DNA of 64,000 nucleotides from Pseudomonas azerbaijanoccidentalis (GCF_019145495.1 NZ_JAHSTU010000001.1:992001-1056000); one strand, 5' to 3'. Shown: positions 43,061 through 52,373, counted from the first letter of the stretch. A program made the numbers and translations. The notes: generated by a model from the letters alone, not told the origin.

Positions 43061-43948
43061 TTAAACACACACGTCTCTAAGGCAGCTGCGTAACCAGCGA
43101 TGCACGGGATCAGCATCCAGCCGAGGATGCCAAAGCATGGCGACGGTAAATTCCGCCAGGGATACAGGTAGCGCAAAGCTGTACATCCCGGTTCGCAGGT
43201 TGGTGGTGTGTCGTTCCGGTACGCTGGCGATCAAATCGGAGGATCGCGCCAGTGCCAGCGCCGTCGAAAAACCCGCCACGATGGTCGCGATGTGCCGCTG
43301 CAGGTCGAGTGGTTGCAGGGCTTCGTCGATGGGTCCGAATTCGACACCCCGCCGAGACACACTGATGTGCTTGCCGGCGGCATAGCGTTCGGGAGTCATC
43401 GGGCTTTCAGTCAGTGGATGACCAGCGCGCACCACGCCGATCAAACGGTCACGGAACAACCCTTGGGTGCGCAATTCTGGCCCGGTGGCTTTGCCAACCA
43501 CGCCGGTTTCCAGATCCACCGTTCCTTCGCGCAGCGCGGTGCTGTCCTTGTCCGGCTTGTGCATGAAGCGCAGGCGTACACCCGGCGCCTGTGCGGCGAC
43601 TCGGGCAATCAGCTCGGCGCCAAAGTTTTCGACAAAGCCTTCGCTGGTGCGCAAGGTGAAGGTCCGCGTCACCTGTGCCAAGTCCGGCTGTTCGGCCGGG
43701 CGCAGTACCGCTTGTGTCTCCAGCACCAGCTGACTGACCCGCTCGCGCAATTCCAGTGCCCGGGGTGTGGGCACCAGTGCCCGGCCGGCCCTGACCAGCA
43801 ACGGATCACCCGTGGTTTCCCGCAGTCGCGCCAGCGCACGGCTCATTGCCGAAGGGCTCAGGCGCAAGCGCTTGGCCGCGCGCGCCACACTGCCCTCTGC
43901 GAGCAGCACGTCCAGGGTCACCAACAAGTTGAAATCGGGAGTGGACAT
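43061..43948 (-). CDS. LysR family transcriptional regulator
   Basis: A 295-residue LysR-type regulator. The N-terminal winged HTH is 'LLVTLDVLLAEGSVARAAKRLRLSPSAMSRALARLRE' (residues 8-44), followed by 'DPLLVRAGRALVPTPRALELRERV' and a periplasmic-binding-like effector domain. The start at ATG 43948 fits the family; a longer frame continues upstream but overlaps the divergent MFS gene. It is divergent from that gene and is its likely regulator. Confidence 0.92.
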   Translation of the reverse strand: MSTPDFNLLVTLDVLLAEGSVARAAKRLRLSPSAMSRALARLRETTGDPLLVRAGRALVPTPRALELRERVSQLVLETQAVLRPAEQPDLAQVTRTFTLRTSEGFVENFGAELIARVAAQAPGVRLRFMHKPDKDSTALREGTVDLETGVVGKATGPELRTQGLFRDRLIGVVRAGHPLTESPMTPERYAAGKHISVSRRGVEFGPIDEALQPLDLQRHIATIVAGFSTALALARSSDLIASVPERHTTNLRTGMYSFALPVSLAEFTVAMLWHPRLDADPVHRWLRSCLRDVCV

Positions 43949-44081
43949 GCAAACCTCGGGCTTGAGTGAGATGGCGTTTGCTGCACGTATCAAGTGCGTT
44001 CGGTGCGTCTTCCTCCATGTTAGGAGCCTGCGTAGATTTGCGATAGCTCCAATCGGGAGCGGCGAGCAAAGAGGTTCGAGC
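43949..44081. promoter_or_regulatory. LysR / MFS divergent control region
   Basis: A 133-base spacer with the inverted repeat GCTCC-N5-GGAGC (44046-44060), a loose fit to the T-N11-A type of LysR site. It should contain promoters for both genes. Confidence 0.45.
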
Positions 44082-45506
44082 ATGGATTCCCCATCAGCCG
44101 TTACAGCCAGCGGACGCCGCACACGCTCAACCCGCTGGGCACTGGCCAGCCTGTCGCTGTCGATGCTGCTGTCGTCCCTGGGCACCAGCATCGCCAATGT
44201 CGGCTTACCGACCTTGGCCCAAGTGTTCAACGCGTCTTTTCAGCAGGTGCAGTGGATCGTGCTCGCCTACCTGCTGGCCATCACGACGCTGATCGTCAGC
44301 GTCGGCCGTCTCGGCGACCTCTTCGGACGTAGGCGTTTGCTGTTGTCCGGCATCGGCGTGTTCACGCTGGCCTCGACCCTGTGCGGCCTGGCCCCGAGCC
44401 TTGAAGGGCTGATTGCTGCCCGTGCGCTGCAAGGGCTTGGTGCTGCGATCATGATGGCGCTGACGTTGGCCTTCGTCAGTGAAACGGTCAACAAGGAGAA
44501 GACCGGCAGCGCCATGGGCCTGCTTGGCACCATGTCGGCCATCGGCACAGCGTTGGGGCCGTCATTGGGTGGTCTGCTGATCGGTGGCTTCGGGTGGCAG
44601 GCAATGTTCCTGATCAGCGCTCCCTTGGGCTTGCTGACCTGGCTGCTGGCCGTGCGCTCTTTGCCGATTGATCGGCAGCCAGCCAAGCGGACCGCGTTCG
44701 ATCCGCTGGGCACCCTGTTGCTGGCCCTCACGCTGGGTGCCTACACACTGGCCATGACCTTGGGCCGTGGTCATTTTGGCGCATTGAACCTCGCATTGTT
44801 GCTGGCGGCGTGCGTGGGCGTTGGTCTGTTTGTGTCGGTGGAACGGCGCGTTGCGGCGCCGTTGATTCGCCTGGCGATGTTCCGCGATGCACAGCTCATT
44901 AGCAGCCTGATCATGAGCCTGTTGGTGACTTCAGTATTGATGACAACCTTGGTGGTCGGGCCGTTTTATTTGGCGCAGACGCTTGGATTGAACGCCATCG
45001 GAGTCGGGCTGGTGTTGTCGGTCGGGCCTTTGGTGGCCGCGTTGACCGGCGTACCGGCCGGACGGATTGCCGATCGTTTCGGCGCGCGGCGCATGACGCT
45101 GGTCGGTCTGATCACCATTGCCAGCGGCTGCTTCCTGTTGTCGGTGCTGCCGAGCAGCCTGGGCATTGCCGGTTACATCGCGCCGATGGTGGTGCTCACG
45201 TTGGGCTACGCGCTGTTCCAGACCGCCAACAACACAGCGGTCATGGCCGGCGTTCAGCCGGAGCAACGGGGGGTGGTCTCCGGTTTGCTCAACCTGTCAC
45301 GTAATCTGGGGCTGATCACCGGGGCTTCGCTGATGGGCGCGGTATTCGCCATGACCTCGGCGACGGTCGACATCCCCGATGCGCAGCCTGAGGCGATTGC
45401 CCGTGGCCTGCGCATGACTTTCACCGTCGCGTTGGGGCTGATGGGTTTGGCGTGCCTGATTGCGGTCGGCAGCCGGACGCTGATCACGGAGCGTGATCAG
45501 CGTTAA
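44082..45506 (+). CDS. MFS multidrug transporter, DHA2/EmrB type
   Basis: A 474-residue transporter with about 14 helices. It has the conserved 'GRLGDLFGRRRLLLSG' motif A loop, 'RALQGLGAAIMMALTLAFVSE' and the second-half loop 'GRIADRFGARRMTLVG'. These identify the drug:H+ antiporter-2 group. AGAGG precedes the ATG by about 8 bases. It is divergent from the LysR regulator. The substrate is unknown. Confidence 0.9.
   Translation: MDSPSAVTASGRRTRSTRWALASLSLSMLLSSLGTSIANVGLPTLAQVFNASFQQVQWIVLAYLLAITTLIVSVGRLGDLFGRRRLLLSGIGVFTLASTLCGLAPSLEGLIAARALQGLGAAIMMALTLAFVSETVNKEKTGSAMGLLGTMSAIGTALGPSLGGLLIGGFGWQAMFLISAPLGLLTWLLAVRSLPIDRQPAKRTAFDPLGTLLLALTLGAYTLAMTLGRGHFGALNLALLLAACVGVGLFVSVERRVAAPLIRLAMFRDAQLISSLIMSLLVTSVLMTTLVVGPFYLAQTLGLNAIGVGLVLSVGPLVAALTGVPAGRIADRFGARRMTLVGLITIASGCFLLSVLPSSLGIAGYIAPMVVLTLGYALFQTANNTAVMAGVQPEQRGVVSGLLNLSRNLGLITGASLMGAVFAMTSATVDIPDAQPEAIARGLRMTFTVALGLMGLACLIAVGSRTLITERDQR
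45477..45503 (+). other. Perfect 12-base hairpin inside the MFS stop region
   Basis: ACGCTGATCACG pairs perfectly with CGTGATCAGCGT around a GAG loop (45477-45488 and 45492-45503). It covers the last nine codons and stops just before TAA. It has no T-tract on either strand. Confidence 0.8.
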
Positions 45507-45520
45507 ACCGGCCCTTGTGC

Positions 45521-45988
45521 TTACTGTTCGATTTTCAACAACGGCGTGTCTTTCTTGACGATGTAAGTCGCCAGTTCCGAAGCCTTGACCGTGCCGACGT
45601 TTTTCGCGACGTGGGCGGTGCCGGCTGGAATGTACAGGGAGTCACCGGCCTTGAGCGTGACGTTCGGCTGGCCTTCGAGCTCGTACTCGAATGTCCCTGA
45701 AATCACGTGGGCGACTTCGACACCCGGGTGGGAGTGTTTCGGCGATGCGACGCCCGGATCGAAATCGACGAGCACCTGGATCACTTCCTGCCCTTCTATT
45801 CCAAGGTCGCGACGTACCAGATCGGTACGCTTGAGACCGGTTTGCCAACTCTTGGCGGGCGCTTGGCCAGCGTCGGCGGCCGCTTTGGTCTCCTGGGCCT
45901 GGGACACGCCAGCGAAAGCGCTGAGTGCGGCGGTGACGATGGCGACGCCGAGCAGGCGGGTGGCGTTGGTTTTGTTATTTCGGGACAT
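45521..45988 (-). CDS. Periplasmic cupin-domain protein
   Basis: A 155-residue protein with a signal peptide (residues 1-31, ending 'VSQAQE') and one cupin domain. 'PKHSHPGVEVAHVISGTFEYELEG' holds the metal-binding histidines and 'GDSLYIPAGTAHVAKN' the second cupin motif. GGAGA precedes the ATG at 45988. It converges with the MFS gene with a 14-base gap. The role is unknown, perhaps quercetinase-like or a metal sink. Confidence 0.88.
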   Translation of the reverse strand: MSRNNKTNATRLLGVAIVTAALSAFAGVSQAQETKAAADAGQAPAKSWQTGLKRTDLVRRDLGIEGQEVIQVLVDFDPGVASPKHSHPGVEVAHVISGTFEYELEGQPNVTLKAGDSLYIPAGTAHVAKNVGTVKASELATYIVKKDTPLLKIEQ

Positions 45989-46253
45989 CGCAATTCTCCA
46001 ATGAGCGCAGGGTAAACAGTGCGCGGGGCGCCGTTGTGTGGCAGCCCCATTACGCCTCCGTCGTGTATCGCGCACGTGTCACGCTGCGCTGTTTTTGTAT
46101 TCGCACGTAGCTGTCGGCTAAGGAGATACGTTCGGATACACAGGCCCGCGAACGAGGCCGAGATTATTTTCACTTTTCGCTGATACCTTTTTCGTGGTCG
46201 TTCGGTGTGTAAGGGAATTCTCATTTTTCCTTTGCACCCACAGGCATTGCCGA

Positions 46254-48698
46254 ATGACATCCCGATCGCTCCCGAACCGCTCCAAACCCCGCAGCGCCAT
46301 GAATGTGTTGAGCCTGGCCATCGCCCTGTCCGTCGTGGCCCCCGCTCACAGTGCCTGGGCTACCGATGCCACACAAAGCGCCTCGCGCACCTACGCCATT
46401 GGCGCGGGTTCGCTGTCCAGTGTGCTGGCGCAGTTTGCGGCGCAGTCGGGTGTGTTGCTGTCATTCGATGCCGATTTGCTCAAAGACCAAACCAGTCAGG
46501 GCCTGCAAGGCAGCTACACGGTGCAGTCCGGTTTCGACCGGTTGTTGCAAGGCAGCGGTTTTTCGCTGATCAACACCGGAGCGGACAGCTACACCGTGGC
46601 ACCGCCATTCAATAGCGGCGCTGCGCTGGAACTGGGGGCCACCACCGTCAGCGGTGTGGCGTCTGAAGCCGACACCTATGCCGGCGGCCAGGTTGCCCGC
46701 TCGGCGCGACTGGGTGTGCTGGGCAATCGCGATATCAACGATGTACCGTTCAGTGTGGTCAGTTTCACCGCCAAGACCATTGAGGATCAGCAGGCGCGAA
46801 CCGTGGGTGATGTATTGCTCAACGACGCCTCGGTGCGTCAGTCGGCCGGCTTCGGTAACTTCTCCCAGGTGTTCACCATTCGTGGCCTGCCGCTGACCAC
46901 GGACGACATATCGTTCAATGGCCTGTACGGCGTACTGCCCCGGCAGATCATCACCACCGAAGCGCTGGAACGAGTCGAGTTGTTCAAAGGCCCGAACGCC
47001 TTCATCAACGGTGTTGCGCCGGGGGGAAGCGGTATCGGCGGCAGCGTCAACCTGGTGCCCAAGCGCGCCCAGGACACCCCGACCCGCAGCGCAACCCTCG
47101 ATTACGCCAGCGACAGCCAGGTCGGCGGGCATATCGACCTCGGCCAGCGCTTCGGCGAAGACAACCGTTTCGGTGCGCGGGTCAACCTCGCGCAACATGG
47201 CGGCGATACTGCCGTGGATGATGAAAGCGAACACTCACAGTTGATCGCCGTGGGCCTGGACTATCGCGGTGAGCGCCTGCGCCTCTCCACCGACCTGGGC
47301 TATCAGAAACAACGCATCAACAACGGTCGCTCGGTGGTCTACCCGACCGGGACCAAAGTCCCGCACGCGCCTTCGGCCAAGGACAACTACGCCCAGGACT
47401 GGACCTGGTCGGAGCTTGAAGACACCTACGGCATGGTCAACGGCGAGTACGACCTCAACGACAACTGGACCGCTTACGCCGGCGGCGGCGCCAAGCACAC
47501 CCGGGAAAACGGCCAGTACTCGTCGCTGTATGTCGGCAACGACGGCAGCGGCAAAGTCGGGTTTCTCTACTCGCCCCACGACGAAGACAACAAAAGCGCC
47601 ATCGCCGGTTTGAACGGCCATTTCAACACCGGCCCGATCACGCATCAGATGAACTTTGGACTGTCCGGCACCTGGGGTGAGCAGCGTTCGGCCTTCGAGG
47701 CGATCCTGGTGGCCAACCGCGTCAACGGCAATCTGTACAACCCGGTGCAGGTGCCCCGTCCGACCAACACCTACTTCGGCAGCGATATCCACGACCCGCG
47801 CATTGTTGGCAAGAACCGGGTCAAAAGTGCGGCCGTGTCCGACACCCTGGGCTTTATCGACGACCGCATCCTGCTGACCCTCGGCGTGCGTCGCCAGACC
47901 ATCGAAGTCGACGCATGGAACACCACCAGCGGCGCGCGCACAGCGAATTACGAAGAGTCGATCACCACGCCGGTCTACGGCCTGGTGATCAAGCCGTGGG
48001 AACACGTGTCGTTCTACGCCAACCGTATCGAAGGCCTGCAGCAAGGCCCGACCTCGCCATCCACCGGCGTTACCAACCCCAACGAAGTGTTCGCACCCAA
48101 CCGCAGCAAGCAAACCGAGGCCGGGGTAAAACTCGACTGGAACAGCTTCGGCGCGACCCTCGGTGTGTACCGCATCGAGATGCCGAACAGCTCGACCTCG
48201 ACCGTCACCGGCAACCGCTTGCCGACCTTCAGCGTGGACGGCGAGCAAGTGAACAAAGGTGTGGAACTGAACGTGTTTGGCGAACCGCTCGACGGCCTGC
48301 GCGTGCTGGCCGGGGCAACCTGGATGGACACCGAACAGAAGAAAACCTCCAACGGCCTGAACGACGGCAACCGCGCCGCCGGCGTGCCGCGCTTCCAGTA
48401 CAACCTGGGCGCCGACTGGGACGTGCCGGGCATTCAAGGCGCCGCGCTCAGCGGACGCATGCTGCGCACCGGCGGTGAATACGTGAACGCGGCCAACTCC
48501 TTGAGCATCCCGGCCTGGACCCGCGTAGACCTCGGTGCCCGCTACGGCTTCAAGGCCGACGACAAATACATCACCTTGCGTGCCAACGTCGAAAACGTGG
48601 CAAACAAGGCGTACTGGTCGTCGGCTTCAACCGCCAACAACTACCTGACGCAGGGTGAGCCACGCACGCTGAAATTGTCGGCGACGGTGGATTTCTAA
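46254..48698 (+). CDS. TonB-dependent siderophore receptor with STN domain
   Basis: An 814-residue outer-membrane receptor. A signal region (about residues 15-37) is followed by an STN domain (about 45-118, 'AQFAAQSGVLLSFDADLLKDQTSQGLQGSYTVQSGFDRLLQGSG'), the plug ('NDVPFSVVSFTAKTIEDQQARTVGDVL', 'FTIRGLPL') and a 22-strand barrel ending in Phe. The STN domain normally signals to an anti-sigma factor (FpvA/FecA type), but no such genes are adjacent. It likely takes up a ferric siderophore. The ATG at 46254 has only a weak site. Confidence 0.92.
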   Translation: MTSRSLPNRSKPRSAMNVLSLAIALSVVAPAHSAWATDATQSASRTYAIGAGSLSSVLAQFAAQSGVLLSFDADLLKDQTSQGLQGSYTVQSGFDRLLQGSGFSLINTGADSYTVAPPFNSGAALELGATTVSGVASEADTYAGGQVARSARLGVLGNRDINDVPFSVVSFTAKTIEDQQARTVGDVLLNDASVRQSAGFGNFSQVFTIRGLPLTTDDISFNGLYGVLPRQIITTEALERVELFKGPNAFINGVAPGGSGIGGSVNLVPKRAQDTPTRSATLDYASDSQVGGHIDLGQRFGEDNRFGARVNLAQHGGDTAVDDESEHSQLIAVGLDYRGERLRLSTDLGYQKQRINNGRSVVYPTGTKVPHAPSAKDNYAQDWTWSELEDTYGMVNGEYDLNDNWTAYAGGGAKHTRENGQYSSLYVGNDGSGKVGFLYSPHDEDNKSAIAGLNGHFNTGPITHQMNFGLSGTWGEQRSAFEAILVANRVNGNLYNPVQVPRPTNTYFGSDIHDPRIVGKNRVKSAAVSDTLGFIDDRILLTLGVRRQTIEVDAWNTTSGARTANYEESITTPVYGLVIKPWEHVSFYANRIEGLQQGPTSPSTGVTNPNEVFAPNRSKQTEAGVKLDWNSFGATLGVYRIEMPNSSTSTVTGNRLPTFSVDGEQVNKGVELNVFGEPLDGLRVLAGATWMDTEQKKTSNGLNDGNRAAGVPRFQYNLGADWDVPGIQGAALSGRMLRTGGEYVNAANSLSIPAWTRVDLGARYGFKADDKYITLRANVENVANKAYWSSASTANNYLTQGEPRTLKLSATVDF

Positions 48699-48818
48699 AC
48701 GGCTTCCAGCCCCTCGCTACGGCGATCGAAAGGACACGATCTGCCGTAGCGTTGCGCAAATTTAATGAACCCTGCCGCCGCACGTTCACCTAACTGAAAG
48801 ACCATCAGGAGGTGAAAC

Positions 48819-49037
48819 ATGCATTTTGAACCAACGTGGATCGTACTCGCGGCAGTACTGCTACTCATTGAATTGTGGGCGATCAATCGGTTGCGCAAGA
48901 GCGAAGGCAAGGCAAGCACCCGAGGGGTGTGGATGGTGGTGATCGTGTTTGTGCCACTGTTGGGGTTGATCGCCTGGGCCTTGGCCGGGCCGAAGCAAAT
49001 CGCGCACAACCCGCGGTCGGCGCAAGCCCGACAATAA
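48819..49037 (+). CDS. PLDc_N-type small membrane protein
   Basis: A 72-residue protein with two hydrophobic helices (about residues 7-23 and 37-57) around a basic loop. 'WMVVIVFVPLLGLIAWALAGPK' is the typical PLDc_N (phospholipase D N-terminal, small membrane) module. AGGAGG precedes the ATG. No partner gene is evident. Confidence 0.8.
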   Translation: MHFEPTWIVLAAVLLLIELWAINRLRKSEGKASTRGVWMVVIVFVPLLGLIAWALAGPKQIAHNPRSAQARQ

Positions 49038-49239
49038 CGCGACGTGCGCTAACGCATGACCGGGGGTCATGCGTTAGCAGCCTGACAAAATACATTCTCG
49101 GTTGTTTTTTGTATCGGTCTGTATTGGGCGCCAGGGAGGCTACACAGCGATACACAACGGCGGGGTTCAGGACACATACGGTGTACATGAAAGTGAAAAA
49201 GTGCTCGGGTCGCAGTTCAACCTTTGCAGGAATCACTTC

Positions 49240-49659
49240 ATGATCAATCACATCGATACCGTGCTGTACACCGGCAAGACTGTTACCACTGGCGGTCGGC
49301 AGGGCGAGTCGCGCAGTGACGACGGGCGTCTGGACGTCAAGCTCTCCCCACCGGGCTCTTCCGGTAGCGGAACCAATCCCGAGCAGCTGTTGGGCGCCGG
49401 CTGGTCGGCCTGTTTCATCGGTGCGCTGGGCAAGGCTGCGGCGGCATTGAAAGTGAGCCTGCCGAGCGACGTCAGCGTCGCGACCGAGATTGATCTGGGC
49501 AAGACCGACAACGCCTTCTTTCTGCAGGCGCGGTTGAACGTCAGCCTGCCCGGTGTTGAGCCAACATTGGCGCGCACACTGGTGGACGCAGCCCATCAGA
49601 CCTGCCCGTATTCCAAAGCGACCCGTGGCAACATCGACGTGACGATCAATCTGGTGTGA
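49240..49659 (+). CDS. ohr: Organic hydroperoxide resistance protein (Ohr/OsmC)
   Basis: A 139-residue Ohr-type peroxidase with the two redox cysteines Cys58 ('GWSACFIGAL') and Cys122 ('HQTCPYSKATRGN'), which reduce organic hydroperoxides through a disulfide. 'SSGSGTNPEQLLGAG' is typical. The ATG at 49240 gives the normal Ohr length. No OhrR regulator is adjacent. Confidence 0.94.
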   Translation: MINHIDTVLYTGKTVTTGGRQGESRSDDGRLDVKLSPPGSSGSGTNPEQLLGAGWSACFIGALGKAAAALKVSLPSDVSVATEIDLGKTDNAFFLQARLNVSLPGVEPTLARTLVDAAHQTCPYSKATRGNIDVTINLV

Positions 49660-50082
49660 GGGATGGCGCCGGGTGGGACAGGCGCAAACAAAAGTGACAG
49701 ATAAACAAATGCCCCGGAGATTCGGGGCATTTGATCTTGGCGAGCTGTATGTTCACAGCGGCACAAGCAGGCTTCGAGAGCCAAGTAGGTGGCCAGCGCT
49801 GGTCTCTGGCTTACGAGGTTTATCAGGACTCCCACAGAAACAGCAATATGCACTGTCCTGCTTCACACGGCATAAGGGCTGGATCTCAGCGCGGAGATCT
49901 TTCTAACCGTGTACCCTTCGGAGCGCGCCCCACGCGTCCTCGCTATCCGCTTGCGCATCAGTCTGCGTTTTCACCTACACCTTCAGAGTAGCAAAACACT
50001 CGCGGTGTGCGACGCTGTTTTTAGACCGATTTCCTTCTTCAAAAAACCTCGCAGGACTCAAAAATGCTATGCCTGCCGAACC
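49660..50082. other. 423-base region without a recognised gene
   Basis: A hairpin, CAAATGCCCCG/CGGGGCATTTG (49706-49733), lies 46 bases after ohr; it has no T-run but may still end its message. Frames of about 80 codons occur on both strands after it but show no known domain and no good ribosome site. The stretch may be decayed or regulatory. Confidence 0.45.
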
Positions 50083-50319
50083 TCACAACGTTCGCTGGCT
50101 GTTGCCGATCCCTTTGGCGATATCGACGCCCCAGTCCATCGCCGCTTCCATATCGAGCATGTGCGGTTTGGGGTCGTGGTTTTCGTCGATAGCGGTGCCA
50201 TCCGGCCGGTAAACCCCAATGAACATGCCCAACGAACCGTCCTTCAATATCTCGGCCTTGACCTTGATGCTGCATCCGTTCGATAGCGTTTCCTTGTGTT
50301 CCAGATGGCGCTCAGTCAT
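50083..50319 (-). CDS. Small conserved protein, unknown function
   Basis: A 78-residue cytoplasmic protein with alternating strands ('SIKVKAEILKDGSLGMFIGVYRPDG') and a C-terminal helix ('EAAMDWGVDIAKGIGN'). A strong GGGAGGA site is 8-9 bases before the ATG at 50319, so this start is well supported. No family name is recognised. It is divergent from the glycolate permease. Confidence 0.7.
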   Translation of the reverse strand: MTERHLEHKETLSNGCSIKVKAEILKDGSLGMFIGVYRPDGTAIDENHDPKPHMLDMEAAMDWGVDIAKGIGNSQRTL

Positions 50320-50406
50320 TGCGATTTTCCTCCCGTGGCAGGTTTTCGACCTTACAGGCAATGCTAGCTCAGCCCCTGAATTGCGCTGAATCACGGCGCT
50401 GAACAC

Positions 50407-50439
50407 TTCGCCTGACAGCGGCGAAATGCCACCTATACT
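50407..50439 (+). promoter_or_regulatory. Sigma-70 promoter with inverted repeat before the glycolate permease
   Basis: -35 CTGACA (50412-50417), a 16-base spacer, and -10 TATACT (50434-50439) differ from consensus by one base each. An inverted repeat, TTCGCC/GGCGAA (50407-50425, 7-base gap), surrounds the -35 box, so a repressor could bind there. Confidence 0.6.
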
Positions 50440-50496
50440 AGAAGCCACCGCCCCTCCGGGGTCTGCGCATCGAACAATAAAAAGCAGAGGTGGAAC

Positions 50497-52260
50497 ATGG
50501 TTTGGCAGCAAATCTACGATCCGTTCAATAACCCGGTACTGTCCACCCTCATGGCCGCCGTGCCGGTGGTGGTGATGCTGGCAGCCCTCGCGTTTTTCCA
50601 TGTCAAGGCACACCTGGCGGCACTGCTCGCCCTGGCCTCGGCGCTGGTGATCGCCATTTTCGCGTTCGGCATGCCCGCCGGCATGGCCGGATCGGCTGCT
50701 TTATACGGCGCGGCCAACGGGTTGCTACCGATTGGCTGGATCGTACTCAACATCATCTTCCTGCACCGTCTGACCACCGAGAACGGTTCGTTCAAAGTGC
50801 TTCAGGATTCCCTGGCGCGGATCACCGACGACCGACGCCTGCAATTGCTGTTGATTGCGTTCTGCTTCGGCGCGTTCTTTGAGGGCGCGGCCGGGTTTGG
50901 TACGCCAGTGGCAGTGACCGGTGCGATCCTTATTGGCCTGGGCTTTTCGCCATTGGCCGCCTCGGGCCTGGCGCTGATCGCCAACACCGCACCGGTGGCA
51001 TTCGGCGCGTTGGGCACGCCGATCATTACCCTGGCCAAGGTCACCGGGCTGGATGAAATGGAGCTGTCGATGATGGTCGGTCGGCAACTGCCGTTCTTCT
51101 CGGTGATCGTGCCGTTCTGGTTGATCTGGGCTTTTGCCGGATGGCGCAAGATGCTGGAAATCTGGCCGGCGATTCTGGTGGCCGGGGTCAGTTTCGCCAT
51201 TCCGCAATTCCTCGTGTCCAACTATCACGGACCGATGCTGGTGGACGTGATCGCCGCGCTGATTTCCATGGCCTGCCTGACCGGTTTCCTCAAGGTTTGG
51301 AAACCGGCGACGGTGCACACCTCCGCCGCGCTCACCGGCCGGGTCGACAACTCGAAAATCGATGCGGAACACGAATCCAAAATTGAACCGACGGCGGCTT
51401 TTTCCAGCGACACGAAAAAAGCCGTGATGCGGGCGTGGATGCCGTGGATCATCCTCACCGTGTTTGTGTTCGCTTGGGGCACCCAGGGCTTCAAGAACAT
51501 GTTCGACACCCGCCCGGCGATCGATCCGGCCACCAACTCGGCCAAGCTCGACCCGCAGGGCAAACCCATGCGCGAAGCCAACCCGGTGTTCGCGCCGATC
51601 CTGACCTTCACCAGCATCCACCAGCAAATCGAGAAAGTGCCACCGGTGGTGCCAGCGCCTAAAGTCGAAGAGGCGGTCTACAAATTCACCTGGTTCACCT
51701 CCACCGGCAGCGGCATCTTGCTGGCCGCGATTGTCGGTGGCTTGCTGATGGGGTATTCCATCCCGCAACTGATCAGCCAGTACCTGCGAACGCTGTGGGT
51801 GGTGCGCTATTCGTTGATCACCATCACGGCGATGCTCGCTTTGGGCTTCCTCACGCGCTATTCCGGGCTGGACGCCACCATGGGCCTGGCTTTCGCCGCG
51901 ACGGGGATTTTCTACCCGATGTTCGGCACGTTACTCGGTTGGCTCGGTGTGGCGCTGACGGGGTCTGATACCGCCTCCAACGTGCTGTTCGGCGGCTTGC
52001 AGCGGGTGACCGCCGAGCAACTGGGCCTGAGCCCGGTGTTGATGGCCGCCGCCAACAGTTCCGGTGGGGTGATGGGCAAAATGGTCGATGCGCAGTCGAT
52101 TGTGGTCGCGTCTACCGCTACCCGCTGGTACGGCCACGAAGGGGAAATCCTGCGTTATGTGTTCTTCCACTCGATCATTCTGGCGATCCTGGTCGGCGGG
52201 CTGGTGACGTTGCAAGCATATGTGGCGCCGTTCAGCCATATGGTGGTGGGCGGACATTGA
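50497..52260 (+). CDS. glcA: Lactate/glycolate permease (LldP/GlcA)
   Basis: A 587-residue permease with about 13 helices. The segment 'FCFGAFFEGAAGFGTPVAVTGAILIGLGFSPLAASGLALIANTAPVAFGALGTPI' is the strongest family mark. The final helices end 'VTLQAYVAPFSHMVVGGH'. It sits directly upstream of glcDEF, so it probably imports glycolate; lactate is the alternative. A terminator follows, so it is a separate transcript from glcD. Confidence 0.92.
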   Translation: MVWQQIYDPFNNPVLSTLMAAVPVVVMLAALAFFHVKAHLAALLALASALVIAIFAFGMPAGMAGSAALYGAANGLLPIGWIVLNIIFLHRLTTENGSFKVLQDSLARITDDRRLQLLLIAFCFGAFFEGAAGFGTPVAVTGAILIGLGFSPLAASGLALIANTAPVAFGALGTPIITLAKVTGLDEMELSMMVGRQLPFFSVIVPFWLIWAFAGWRKMLEIWPAILVAGVSFAIPQFLVSNYHGPMLVDVIAALISMACLTGFLKVWKPATVHTSAALTGRVDNSKIDAEHESKIEPTAAFSSDTKKAVMRAWMPWIILTVFVFAWGTQGFKNMFDTRPAIDPATNSAKLDPQGKPMREANPVFAPILTFTSIHQQIEKVPPVVPAPKVEEAVYKFTWFTSTGSGILLAAIVGGLLMGYSIPQLISQYLRTLWVVRYSLITITAMLALGFLTRYSGLDATMGLAFAATGIFYPMFGTLLGWLGVALTGSDTASNVLFGGLQRVTAEQLGLSPVLMAAANSSGGVMGKMVDAQSIVVASTATRWYGHEGEILRYVFFHSIILAILVGGLVTLQAYVAPFSHMVVGGH

Positions 52261-52301
52261 ATCGACAGATAAGGAGTTTCCTGCGCTAAAGCTCAATCCG
52301 T

Positions 52302-52331
52302 GCCCGGGAGGTTCGCCTCCCGGGCTTTTTT
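52302..52331 (+). terminator. Strong rho-independent terminator
   Basis: A 10-base GC stem, GCCCGGGAGG/CCTCCCGGGC, with a TTCG tetraloop and seven T. It ends the permease transcript. Confidence 0.95.
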
Positions 52332-52348
52332 CACACAAGACATTCAAC

Positions 52349-52373
52349 TGTAGGAGCAGGCTCGCTCCTACAG
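52349..52373. repeat. Short REP-like palindrome
   Basis: CTGTAGGAGC/GCTCCTACAG with a five-base centre (AGGCT or its equivalent), a cut-down relative of the long REP elements. It lies in the promoter gap of glcD. Confidence 0.75.

Noticed and set aside
46100..46253. Fur box before the siderophore receptor
   Set aside because: AT-rich stretch (46160-46180) aligns poorly with the 19-base Fur consensus; not enough to call.
47235..48437. Minus-strand frame of 400 codons inside the TonB receptor
   Set aside because: No start signal and no family; the receptor frame is complete with full motifs.
49731..49991. 86-codon frame after ohr as a gene
   Set aside because: It starts inside the terminal hairpin, has no good ribosome site and no known domain.
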